This document shows positions 25,901 through 33,093 of a stretch of 64,000 bases of DNA, one piece after another (the first letter of the stretch is position 1; every line of letters starts with the position of its first letter). This DNA is from Fodinibius sp034521915 (GTDB lineage: Bacteria; Bacteroidota; Rhodothermia; Balneolales; Balneolaceae). Position numbers and translations under genes: made by a program. The DNA lies in NCBI RefSeq assembly GCF_034521915.1, contig NZ_JAXHLU010000001.1:248001-312000 (forward strand), read 5' to 3'. The notes under the pieces are model-generated. The model ran no database searches. It had not been told where the DNA came from and was given only the letters and a program-made list of their open reading frames with translations.

Positions 25901-28720
25901 ATGGAGCAACATCAATGGAAAAAGGTCAACAAAATTGTTGATACTGCACTTGAATTGGACGAACAAGAGAGGGCAACTTACATTGAAGAAAGTTGTAAAA
26001 ATGATGAAAAGCTAAAGCGGCATGTAACCAAACTTCTTGCCGCTATTAAACAATCAGAAACGGAAGATTTTTTAGCAACCCCAGATACCTATTTTGAGAA
26101 TATTGCTGGGGAAATATCGCCGGCAAATGCACCCGATGCCTCCTCCATGGTTGGCCAGCAAGTGGGCAACTATAGTCTTCATGAACTTATAGGCCATGGC
26201 GGGATGGGATCTGTCTTTAAAGGTAAACGCGCCGATGAAGCCTATGAAAAAGAAGTAGCCATTAAGATATTACGGCGCGGAATGGATACCCCATCAAATA
26301 TTGCCCGGTTTAAACGGGAACGAAATATCTTGGCAAATTTAGAGCATCCAAACGTTGCTCGTTTATTGGATGGGGGACTTACCAAAGAGGGTTTGCCCTA
26401 CTTGGTCATGGAATATGTAGATGGCACTCCCCTGCTGGAACACTGTAATCAAAATAATTTAACCCTTAAAGAAAGATTAGAACTATTTGAGCAGGTATGT
26501 TTTGCTGTTCAACACGCCCATAAAAATGCTATTATCCATCGTGATCTAAAGCCGTCTAATATCCTTGTTACCAAAGATGGAAAGGTAAAGGTGCTGGACT
26601 TTGGCATCGCAAAACTTATAAAAATGGATGGTTCGGAGGGTATAACCTTCCAAACTCGCACCGGTTCCCGCATGCTCACATGGGGCTATGCAGCACCCGA
26701 ACAGGTTACGGGAGAAACTGTAACCACTGCTACTGATTCATATGTTCTTGGAATCCTATTATATGAACTTTTGACCGGTGTTCATCCTTATAAAATAGAT
26801 GATAAAAGTTTTATTGAGCTTGAAAAACAAATAAGAGAACAACAGTCCGAAAGCCCATCAACACAGTTTTCTGAGTTATCTGTAAGTAAGAAAAATACAA
26901 TTGCGAAAGAGCGTAAAACCACAACCAATAAGCTTTCAAGTGCTTTAAAGGGCGACCTCGATGCTATAATCATGAAGGCTTTGCGTAAAGAATCAGATAA
27001 GCGCTACAGCTCGGCCGAACAACTTCTCGAAGATCTCAATCGGCGAAAAACCAATCTGCCTATTCTTGCTCGGGAAGATACCTTTCGTTACAACGCTTCC
27101 AAATTTATAAAACGGCATAGAACTAATCTTTCGGCAGCCGCGGGCTTTTTACTACTACTAATAGGCTTTACTATATTCTACACTTGGCAAATTACCCAAG
27201 AACGCAATAGAGCCCAGCTTGAAGCCCAAAAAGCTAAAGAAGTTAGTACGTTTTTAACGGATATGTTTCGGGCCAGCAATCCCAACTATAATCCTCAAGA
27301 TACGGTTACCGCTGCCACCTTCCTAAAACGAGGACAAGAACGTATTGATCAACTCGAAGGGCAACCCGAAGTGCAGGCACAGCTGCTTGAAGTAATGGGA
27401 CGAGCCTATACCGAGATTGGACAATTTGATAAGGCAAATCCCCTGCTACAGAAAAGTCTCCAGCTTCGAAAAACACATCAGGGAACTACAAGTATCGCGT
27501 ATTCACAGAGTCTTGACGCCTTCGTCGTTTTTCAACGACTCAAAGGGAATTTTGCTGAAGCAGAATCGCTTACCCGTGAATCTATTTCTATAATAAGAAA
27601 CAATCATCCTAATAATAAAAAGCTTCTTTCAAATGGATTAAATGAGCTTGGGTTAATGCTTGACCAACGGGGTAAATATGAAAAAGCCGACTCTGTTTAT
27701 AAAACTGTTCTCCAGATTCAACAACAGCTTTATGAATCCAGCCATCCCAAACTTGCCCATACACTAAATAACAGAGCTGGAGTACTACGAAAACAAGGGC
27801 AATACGAAAAAGCAGAAAACCTTTATCGAAGATCATTGACTATTTGGAAGGAGAAAAATGGAGACATCCACCCAAGTACAGCAATGGGCTATCACGATCT
27901 TGCCTTAGTACTAAATCAACAAGGAAAACTTGAAGAAGCGGATTCTCTTTATCATAAAGGGCTAAAAATCGATAAACAGCTATACGACCCGCCTAACAGG
28001 AACATTGCTCAATCATATAATAATATTGGCATTTTTTATGGGAAGCAAGGCCAATACCAAGAAGCTAAACCTTATTTAACGAAGGCGCTAGCGATGCGCC
28101 GTAAATTATTCACGGAGTCCCATCCTAAACTTGCAGAAATCTTGAATAATCTGGGTCGACTTCACATCGAACTGGGAAACTATGGAAAAGCTCACCCTTA
28201 CCTTCAAGAAGCACTCAAAATTGATCGCAAAAATTTTGGTCAAAAGCATCCTTATGTGGCTGGTGATTTGGCAAACCTAGCACGTATTGAAAAAGAAAAT
28301 GGGTCATTAAATATGGCTGAAAAACATTTGCAGAAATCCTTGTCGATTTTTAGAGCCACTTTACCTTCTGATCATAGGAAAATAGCCGATATACTCACAG
28401 AACTTGGGGATCTGCTTGTTTTCCAGAATAACCCAACTGAAGCGGTCTCTTTATTAAAAGAAGCCTTAACAATCAAAAACAAATCATATGATGAGAGAAG
28501 TTGGCAAATTGCCTATACCAAATCTTTACTCGGTAACGCCTTGGCCAAGAATATGGAATTCAAGAAAGCTGAATCATACTTAGTACAAGGATACGAAACG
28601 CTAAAAGAAGAACGCGGATCGTCTGATAATTTTACTACACAAGCCAGAAATAATGTAATAGAACTCTATAAAAACTGGAACAAACCCAAGATGATACAAA
28701 AATATTCCTCTGCTAAATGA
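25901..28720 (+). CDS. Membrane Ser/Thr protein kinase with C-terminal TPR domain, locus 1
   Basis: A 939-residue PknB-type kinase. The N-terminal 60 residues form a helical module repeated in all kinases of this window. The kinase domain (about 92-370) is complete: glycine loop IGHGGMGSVFKG, Lys122, HRDLKPSN (Asp215), DFGIAK (Asp233), the activation loop with TFQTRTGSRM and AAPEQ. One transmembrane helix follows (about 412-432), then a long region with about ten kinesin-light-chain-like TPRs (for example HPKLAEILNNLGRLHIELG) that should face the periplasm. With the sigma gene 24 bases upstream it forms the first of three such pairs. It shares the layout, and clearly recognisable but not identical sequence, with the two copies at 33094 and 40187. 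Confidence 0.9.
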   Translation: MEQHQWKKVNKIVDTALELDEQERATYIEESCKNDEKLKRHVTKLLAAIKQSETEDFLATPDTYFENIAGEISPANAPDASSMVGQQVGNYSLHELIGHGGMGSVFKGKRADEAYEKEVAIKILRRGMDTPSNIARFKRERNILANLEHPNVARLLDGGLTKEGLPYLVMEYVDGTPLLEHCNQNNLTLKERLELFEQVCFAVQHAHKNAIIHRDLKPSNILVTKDGKVKVLDFGIAKLIKMDGSEGITFQTRTGSRMLTWGYAAPEQVTGETVTTATDSYVLGILLYELLTGVHPYKIDDKSFIELEKQIREQQSESPSTQFSELSVSKKNTIAKERKTTTNKLSSALKGDLDAIIMKALRKESDKRYSSAEQLLEDLNRRKTNLPILAREDTFRYNASKFIKRHRTNLSAAAGFLLLLIGFTIFYTWQITQERNRAQLEAQKAKEVSTFLTDMFRASNPNYNPQDTVTAATFLKRGQERIDQLEGQPEVQAQLLEVMGRAYTEIGQFDKANPLLQKSLQLRKTHQGTTSIAYSQSLDAFVVFQRLKGNFAEAESLTRESISIIRNNHPNNKKLLSNGLNELGLMLDQRGKYEKADSVYKTVLQIQQQLYESSHPKLAHTLNNRAGVLRKQGQYEKAENLYRRSLTIWKEKNGDIHPSTAMGYHDLALVLNQQGKLEEADSLYHKGLKIDKQLYDPPNRNIAQSYNNIGIFYGKQGQYQEAKPYLTKALAMRRKLFTESHPKLAEILNNLGRLHIELGNYGKAHPYLQEALKIDRKNFGQKHPYVAGDLANLARIEKENGSLNMAEKHLQKSLSIFRATLPSDHRKIADILTELGDLLVFQNNPTEAVSLLKEALTIKNKSYDERSWQIAYTKSLLGNALAKNMEFKKAESYLVQGYETLKEERGSSDNFTTQARNNVIELYKNWNKPKMIQKYSSAK

Positions 28721-28735
28721 CATACTCTTGATAAG

Positions 28736-28766
28736 AAAACCTGCCAGGAACAATACCTGACAGGCT
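28736..28766 (-). terminator. Rho-independent terminator of the decayed collagen-like gene
   Basis: On the minus strand CCTGTCAGG and CCTGGCAGG arms (one G-U pair) flank a 7-base loop and are followed by TTTTCTT. It stands just downstream of the gene remnant at 28791-28880 and also close to the stop of the plus-strand kinase. Confidence 0.55.
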
Positions 28767-28790
28767 CACTTATCCTATCAACCAAATAAG

Positions 28791-28880
28791 TTATTTGTAG
28801 AAGCCGAAATATTCGGCTACAGCTTGATAATTTATAGTATCGAGACCATCAAAAATAATAGCTCCCGATCGTGACAAAAT
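28791..28880 (-). pseudogene. C-terminal remnant of a collagen-like lipoprotein gene
   Basis: Read on the minus strand, the last codons before TAA at 28791 give SRSGAIIFDGLDTINYQAV and then AEYFGFYK. This matches the end of the collagen-like lipoprotein at 47739 (SGEILPSGLDPSDYKAV, then SEYYGFYR) residue by residue. There is no start codon or upstream coding region; the remnant ends at the terminator hairpin of the IPT-domain lipoprotein gene. It indicates that a collagen-like family member once stood beside sigma/kinase locus 1 and was largely deleted. Confidence 0.6.
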
Positions 28881-28881
28881 A

Positions 28882-28909
28882 AAGGACTCTGCAAAATTAC
28901 AGAGTCCTT
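28882..28909 (-). terminator. Rho-independent terminator of the IPT/PD40 lipoprotein gene
   Basis: Minus-strand hairpin AAGGACTCTG / CAGAGTCCTT with a short loop, followed by TATTTTG, 30 bases after the stop codon of the lipoprotein gene at 28939. Confidence 0.75.
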
Positions 28910-28938
28910 GGGGAAAGATTTTTAAAACTTGTCAGTTA

Positions 28939-30588
28939 CTATTTTACCGGGCTCCAATCTGGGAATCTTTCGTCGGCACTATTATTTGAGAGATTTACAG
29001 GACTTCCAGTACCGTCAGCATTTATTTTATAAATTTCATCATTCCCGTCACGATCAGAATCAAATATAATTTCTGATCCATTCCGCGACCAGCTAGGATA
29101 TTCATCGCTTGCAGAATTTTTTGTAATACGTTGAGGACTACTACCGTCCGCATTTATTACATATATCTCTTTATTTCCGTCTCTGGAACTGGTAAAAGCT
29201 ATCTTGCTGCCGTCAGGAGACCATACCGGATTTGTATCACTAGAATTAGTGCTTGTCAACTGCTTTTCATTACTACCATCTGGGTTCATCGTATAAATAT
29301 TAAAGCTTGTATTTGTCTTCTTACTTACAAACACAATTTTACTACCATCAGGCGACCAACTGGGATCTTTTTCATTAGCACTGGTGTTGGTAAGCAGCTG
29401 TTCATTGCTGCCATCGGGTGCGATAGTATATATTTCTTCATTGCCACTGCGATTATCCCCAAACACGATTTTAGAGTCGTCAGGGGCCCAGCTGCCGTTA
29501 AATGTGTCCCCAGAAGAATTTGTAACCTGTCGAATATTTGAGCCATCAGCATTAACAATAAACAGATTAAAGTTTCCATTGCGATAACTGGCAAAGAGTA
29601 CGCGAGTTCCTGAATAAGAAATCTGCGGTAAATAATCCGTTGCAGGATCATTAGTCAATGCTTGCTGATTCGATCCATCTGGATCCATCAAATAAATATC
29701 AGCAACAGAACCTCTAGTTGTTTGAAAAGCAATTCGATCATTTATAACGGCTTGGCATTTAATATCAAAAGAGGTAGATGTGGTATCGCCGGCCGTAATA
29801 TTTATTGTTCGTGGATTTTGGCCCTGCACACTACAGTTTTCAGCAATAGCAGATAGCTCAAGCTGATGGCTTCCCTGCTCAATATCAGGAAATGTAGCAA
29901 TGCCGCTATTGGCTACGCTTGATGGAGCATCCCCGTCGATGGATAAATCGTATCGATTGTCGTCCTTGTCACTGCCGGTGGTGTTCGTGTGTACTTCCAG
30001 GGTACCATCCATTATAACATCAAAATCGGGGCCGGTCGTGGATTTCTGCTTGACTGTCACCTCCATCGGCCCATCAGCAGCGCCTTGCGGCACTTCGGTA
30101 ATAAGTTCATCCTCGGAGGCACTCTTGATAGTTGCCTGCGTGCCATTGAAAGTAATGCTGTTCTCAGACGCTGTAGCGCTAAAGTTCATGCCTTTGATCG
30201 TCACTTCGGTGCCCACCGTACCGCTGTCGGGTTCCACGGAGCTGATGCCCGGGGCTTTGGCCTCTACTATAAAGCTGGGACCCGAAGCAGTAACCCCTTC
30301 GACGCTCACTTCTACCGGGGCTGACCCTTCGGACAGACCTTCCGGCACTTCGGTCTGGATCTGGTCTTCGGTAGCACTGGTCAGCGTGGCAGCGGTGCCG
30401 CCAAAGGTTACATTCATATCTCCCTTGGGACGAAACCCTTTGCCTGCAATCGTCACCGAGGTACCCGGCGGGCCGCTTTCGGGCTGGACGCTAGTGATTT
30501 CGGGGTTGGGTCCTCCGGAGTCTGATCCGCAGGAAGCCAGCAGTAATATTGTGATGAATAGGATCGAGAGTTGTAGCAGTTTGTTCAT
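28939..30588 (-). CDS. Surface-type lipoprotein with two IPT/TIG domains and PD40 beta-propeller repeats
   Basis: A 549-residue predicted lipoprotein. The signal peptide MNKLLQLSILFITILLLASC ends in a lipobox (Cys20), followed by GSDSGG, an acidic/flexible tether. Two IPT/TIG immunoglobulin-like domains follow (about 28-110 and 112-195: PEITSVQPESGPPGTSVTI, PGISSVEPDSGTVGTEVTI). Next is the about 85-residue beta domain shared by this lipoprotein set, with paired cysteines (AENCSVQG ... SFDIKCQ). Six to seven TolB-type PD40 repeats (DIYLMDPDGSNQQALT, PSWSPDGSKIVFVSKK and similar) complete the propeller. The 41-bp ECF-type promoter lies at 30616-30656. The start ATG at 30588 precedes the signal peptide directly. 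The first 16 codons and the promoter are inside the duplicated segment, so a copy of them sits at 37632-37748. Ligand unknown. Confidence 0.85.
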   Translation of the reverse strand: MNKLLQLSILFITILLLASCGSDSGGPNPEITSVQPESGPPGTSVTIAGKGFRPKGDMNVTFGGTAATLTSATEDQIQTEVPEGLSEGSAPVEVSVEGVTASGPSFIVEAKAPGISSVEPDSGTVGTEVTIKGMNFSATASENSITFNGTQATIKSASEDELITEVPQGAADGPMEVTVKQKSTTGPDFDVIMDGTLEVHTNTTGSDKDDNRYDLSIDGDAPSSVANSGIATFPDIEQGSHQLELSAIAENCSVQGQNPRTINITAGDTTSTSFDIKCQAVINDRIAFQTTRGSVADIYLMDPDGSNQQALTNDPATDYLPQISYSGTRVLFASYRNGNFNLFIVNADGSNIRQVTNSSGDTFNGSWAPDDSKIVFGDNRSGNEEIYTIAPDGSNEQLLTNTSANEKDPSWSPDGSKIVFVSKKTNTSFNIYTMNPDGSNEKQLTSTNSSDTNPVWSPDGSKIAFTSSRDGNKEIYVINADGSSPQRITKNSASDEYPSWSRNGSEIIFDSDRDGNDEIYKINADGTGSPVNLSNNSADERFPDWSPVK

Positions 30589-30615
30589 GATCTGAGATGT
30601 TTATAAAATTCCAAT

Positions 30616-30656
30616 TACATAGCAACATGCGTAACGGCGAGCGAAAGGAGGACAAA
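30616..30656 (-). promoter_or_regulatory. 41-bp ECF-type promoter of the IPT/PD40 lipoprotein gene
   Basis: In gene orientation: TTTGTCC, a 14-base spacer, GTTACGCAT, then GTTGCTATGTA. The element ends 27 bases before the ATG at 30588. The same parts with the same spacing occur before every lipoprotein gene of the cluster. Confidence 0.75.
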
Positions 30657-30692
30657 TAAAAAACCTACAGCAGCTTTCACGCCACTGCAGGT
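30656..30692 (-). terminator. Rho-independent terminator of lipoprotein A copy 1
   Basis: Minus-strand hairpin with arms ACCTGCAG and CTGTAGGT followed by an uninterrupted T-run; 30 bases past the stop of the gene at 30723. It lies immediately against the next gene's promoter element (30616-30656). Confidence 0.75.
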
Positions 30693-30722
30693 CATATCAT
30701 TTATGTGTTTAATCAATAATTA

Positions 30723-31919
30723 CTACTTCACCGGACTCCAAAATGGTGCCGAATCTGCATCACCATTATCCGTGAGTTTTTTAGGTGACCCGGAACCATC
30801 GGCATTGATCATAAATATTTCTGAATCTCCATCGCGCGTACTTTGAAATACCAATTGCGATGCATCAGGCGACCAGGAGGCATTGAGATCAACAGCTGAA
30901 TTATCCGTTATTTTTCTCAGTTCTCCGCCTGATGTATTCATAGTATATATTTCTCTATTCCCTTCACGATCACTGTCGAAGAGTATTTTGTCCCCTTCCG
31001 GCGACCAGCGAGGGTTGTAATCATTATCAGAATTATCTGTTAACTGTTGCAAATTCGTGCCATCCGTATTTATGCTGTATATCTCCGGATCTCCGTCCCG
31101 ATCACTGACAAACACTATTTTTTTACCGTCCGAAGACCAGCTGGGAGTAATATCTTTAGCTGAATTTTTGGTCAGGCGTTCCAATTCTGTCCCGTCGGAT
31201 TTTGAGATATAGATCTCATCATTTCCGCGCCGATCATCATTAAAAGCAAGTTTTGAATCATCAGGAGACCAAGATGGATTACTAGTTGAACTTTCGAAAA
31301 TCGTAACCTGCTCCTGATTAAATCCTTCCGGATCCATGGTAAATAAATCTAATTTCCCGGATCTGTCACTGATGTACGCAATCCTAGTTCCATCATGAGC
31401 AATTACAGGAAATCGATCGTTGGGATTATTAATATTATGAGAGGTTACAAGCTCTACATTCGAACCATCCGTATTCATTAAATAAATATTATCCTTTCCG
31501 CTTCGATCGCTATAGAAAGCGATCTGGTCATTAGCTGCAACTTGGCATTCTATATCGAAGCTGGTAGTCGTAGTATTCTCTGCGGTAATATCTACTTGCT
31601 GGGGGTTGTTTCCGTCCACCGAGCAGTTACCGGCAATTCCCGACAGTTCCGTATCGTAGTTGCCCTCTTCAAGGTCTTCGACGGTTATCGTCTCGTCGGT
31701 GCCCATGGAATGATCAGACCCGTCTACACTAAGTGTATACCCGTCGGAATCCACATCCGAACCGCTGGTACTGGTCGTCACTTCCAGGGTTCCCGTCGTG
31801 GGTTCTTCGGGTTCAGGGTCGGGATCAGGTTCTGGCTCGGTACCCGTGCTGTTATCTCCGCACGAAATAACCAGCCCTATTAACAAAAGGGGTAGTAGCG
31901 TTCGTAGTAGTTTTCTCAT
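30723..31919 (-). CDS. PD40 beta-propeller lipoprotein A, copy 1
   Basis: A 398-residue predicted lipoprotein: signal peptide MRKLLRTLLPLLLIGLVISC (Cys20), a tether GDNSTGTEPEPDPDPEPEEP rich in Asp, Glu and Pro, then the shared beta domain (about 43-127). The shared domain contains TSTSGSDVDSDGYTLSVDGS, NCSVDGNNP and SFDIECQ with two conserved cysteines. Six to seven PD40 repeats with the pattern SDRxGxxEIYxMNxDGSxxxxLT and PSWSPDxxKIxF follow. The acidic tether directly after the lipid-bearing Cys resembles lipoprotein export signals of Bacteroidota, so surface exposure is likely. A 41-bp ECF-type promoter stands 115 bases upstream. Copy 2 at 37815 differs by one residue seen here (FMINADG versus FIINADG). 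Confidence 0.87.
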   Translation of the reverse strand: MRKLLRTLLPLLLIGLVISCGDNSTGTEPEPDPDPEPEEPTTGTLEVTTSTSGSDVDSDGYTLSVDGSDHSMGTDETITVEDLEEGNYDTELSGIAGNCSVDGNNPQQVDITAENTTTTSFDIECQVAANDQIAFYSDRSGKDNIYLMNTDGSNVELVTSHNINNPNDRFPVIAHDGTRIAYISDRSGKLDLFTMDPEGFNQEQVTIFESSTSNPSWSPDDSKLAFNDDRRGNDEIYISKSDGTELERLTKNSAKDITPSWSSDGKKIVFVSDRDGDPEIYSINTDGTNLQQLTDNSDNDYNPRWSPEGDKILFDSDREGNREIYTMNTSGGELRKITDNSAVDLNASWSPDASQLVFQSTRDGDSEIFMINADGSGSPKKLTDNGDADSAPFWSPVK

Positions 31920-32034
31920 AGTAAAAGTATTTATTTAGCATGATAATTGAGTTAGATCTTTCAGCGAGCAAAATCCTACTAATAAATATTGGAATCTATC
32001 CTATATGTAGTGGTTTTGGCGCTATTAGATCTAT

Positions 32035-32075
32035 TACACAGCAACATGCGTAACGTGAAATAGAATGGTGACAAA
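32035..32075 (-). promoter_or_regulatory. 41-bp ECF-type promoter of lipoprotein A, copy 1
   Basis: In gene orientation TTTGTCA, 14-base spacer, GTTACGCAT, GTTGCTGTGTA. It lies 115 bases before the ATG at 31919, so the mRNA would have a leader of about 110 bases, much longer than for the other genes of the set. Confidence 0.75.
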
Positions 32076-32106
32076 TTTATTACCTAACCAATACCCCATA
32101 AAAAAA

Positions 32107-32132
32107 GCCCTGCCGAAAACGACAGAACCCTT
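32107..32132 (-). terminator. Minus-strand terminator-like hairpin upstream of the lipoprotein A promoter
   Basis: On the minus strand AGGGTTCTGTCG, a TTTT loop and CGGCAGGGCTTTTTTT form a stem with G-U pairs and a T-run. No annotated gene ends here, so it could insulate the promoter or end a short transcript from the sigma upstream region. Copy at 39199-39224. Confidence 0.5.
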
Positions 32133-32254
32133 GTCTTTAATACACTTTTTTTTGGAGTTTTATTCTTTAATACTAGAGCGTTTTTTCCCTCCTGATACGT
32201 CACCTCCTTAATTTCATCAGTGGTCATCTTACTTTTAGCCACTACCCTTTCAGA

Positions 32255-32364
32255 AGTATTGATCTACCGAATACTATTTATTAAGCCGGGTGAATTCGAT
32301 ACGAATAGACTTTAAATATGTCCAAAATTACATTTAGGTATTAATACTAAAGGGTAATAGTATT
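32255..32364. promoter_or_regulatory. Paired AGTATT/AATACT palindromes upstream of sigma gene copy 1
   Basis: Two inverted repeats: AGTATT at 32255-32260 with AATACT at 32270-32275, and AATACTA at 32343-32349 with TAGTATT at 32358-32364. Four like half-sites in 110 bases before the sigma gene suggest binding of a dimeric regulator. The arrangement is retained in copy 2 (about 39348-39457). Confidence 0.35.
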
Positions 32365-32447
32365 TACTCTCTTGAATATCCATTCACAAAGGCATACGTT
32401 TTAAAAGATTAATTCTTGGGGTATAATCTGGAAAGGATTATTAAATA

Positions 32448-33008
32448 ATGAGAGATAAATCAGAGATTACACAGCTCTTGGTGGAAGTAAAAGAGGGATC
32501 CGACGAAGCCTATGAAAAACTTTTCCCACTTGTCTATAAGGAATTAAAACACATTGCCTGTTCCAAGCTCAAAGAAGAACGCAATGATATTACGATTACC
32601 GAAACCGAGCTGGTGCACGAGGTGTATCTAAAAATGATCGACCAGACCTGTATTGAAGCTTCCGACAAAGAACATTTCATGGCTATTGCCGCCCGATGCA
32701 TGCGGCAAATTCTGGTGGATCACGCTCGCAAGAAGAAAGCCGAAAAGCGCGGCGGTGACCAACAAGATATTACCTATGTAGATGAACTGCTTAAAATAAA
32801 GCAGGAATCCACTCAAGTTATAAACCTGGATAAAAAACTGAACCAACTTGCCGAATTCGATGAGCGACTGGCTGATGTGGTTACCCTCCGCTTTTTCGGG
32901 CAAATGACTATTCATCAGACTGCCAAGGCACTGGATGTATCGGAACGCACCGTCAAGCGCGACTGGGCCAAAGCCCGGGGCTGGCTATATAAGGAATTGA
33001 AAAACTAG
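32448..33008 (+). CDS. ECF sigma factor of the kinase-linked (TIGR02999/ECF43-like) group, duplicate copy 1
   Basis: 186 residues, with region 2 (FMAIAARCMRQILVDHARKK) and region 4 (MTIHQTAKALDVSERTVKRDWAKARGW) as in the locus 1 factor; the two families share most of their sequence. Region 2.2 reads T51-E-T53-E-LVHEVYLKM, again with threonines in the acidic patch. The predicted protein is identical to that at 39541; the genes differ by a few synonymous bases (for example CGC/CGT and ATC/ATT near 32581-32645). The kinase gene follows after 85 bases. None of the 41-bp lipoprotein promoter elements precedes it, so autoregulation through that element is not indicated. Confidence 0.9.
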   Translation: MRDKSEITQLLVEVKEGSDEAYEKLFPLVYKELKHIACSKLKEERNDITITETELVHEVYLKMIDQTCIEASDKEHFMAIAARCMRQILVDHARKKKAEKRGGDQQDITYVDELLKIKQESTQVINLDKKLNQLAEFDERLADVVTLRFFGQMTIHQTAKALDVSERTVKRDWAKARGWLYKELKN

Positions 33009-33093
33009 TTATTTGTTATTCGTTATTAGGTTCTTGAATTAAATTTGGTAATAGCTGAAAACGAATAACTATTAACCAATAACAAATAACGAA
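33009..33093 (+). repeat. AT-rich inverted repeat between sigma and kinase genes, copy 1
   Basis: GTTATTTGTTATTCGTTATT at the left side is the near-complement of AATAACAAATAAC at the right side. The right arm resembles the block directly upstream of the phosphohexomutase gene (3795-3826), so it is probably a dispersed intergenic repeat. As RNA it could fold between the two cistrons. Copy at 40102-40186. Confidence 0.5.

Larger units (their letters stand above)
31920..32447. other. 528-base divergent intergenic region between lipoprotein A and sigma gene, copy 1
   Basis: Contains, from left to right: the long leader of lipoprotein A, its 41-bp promoter (32035-32075), a minus-strand hairpin with T-run (32107-32132), a short minus-strand frame of about 52 codons starting GTG with no recognisable product, an 11-base plus-strand string TCACCTCCTTA (32203-32213 region) matching the 16S rRNA 3' end, and two palindromes built from AGTATT/AATACT (32255-32275 and 32343-32364). 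The whole block recurs in copy 2 (39012-39540). Confidence 0.6.

Noticed and set aside
29900..30595. 231-codon open frame antisense to the IPT lipoprotein gene
   Set aside because: It mirrors the low-complexity coding of the real gene; it has no signal, domain or promoter, and the minus-strand gene has a lipobox, IPT domains and propeller repeats.
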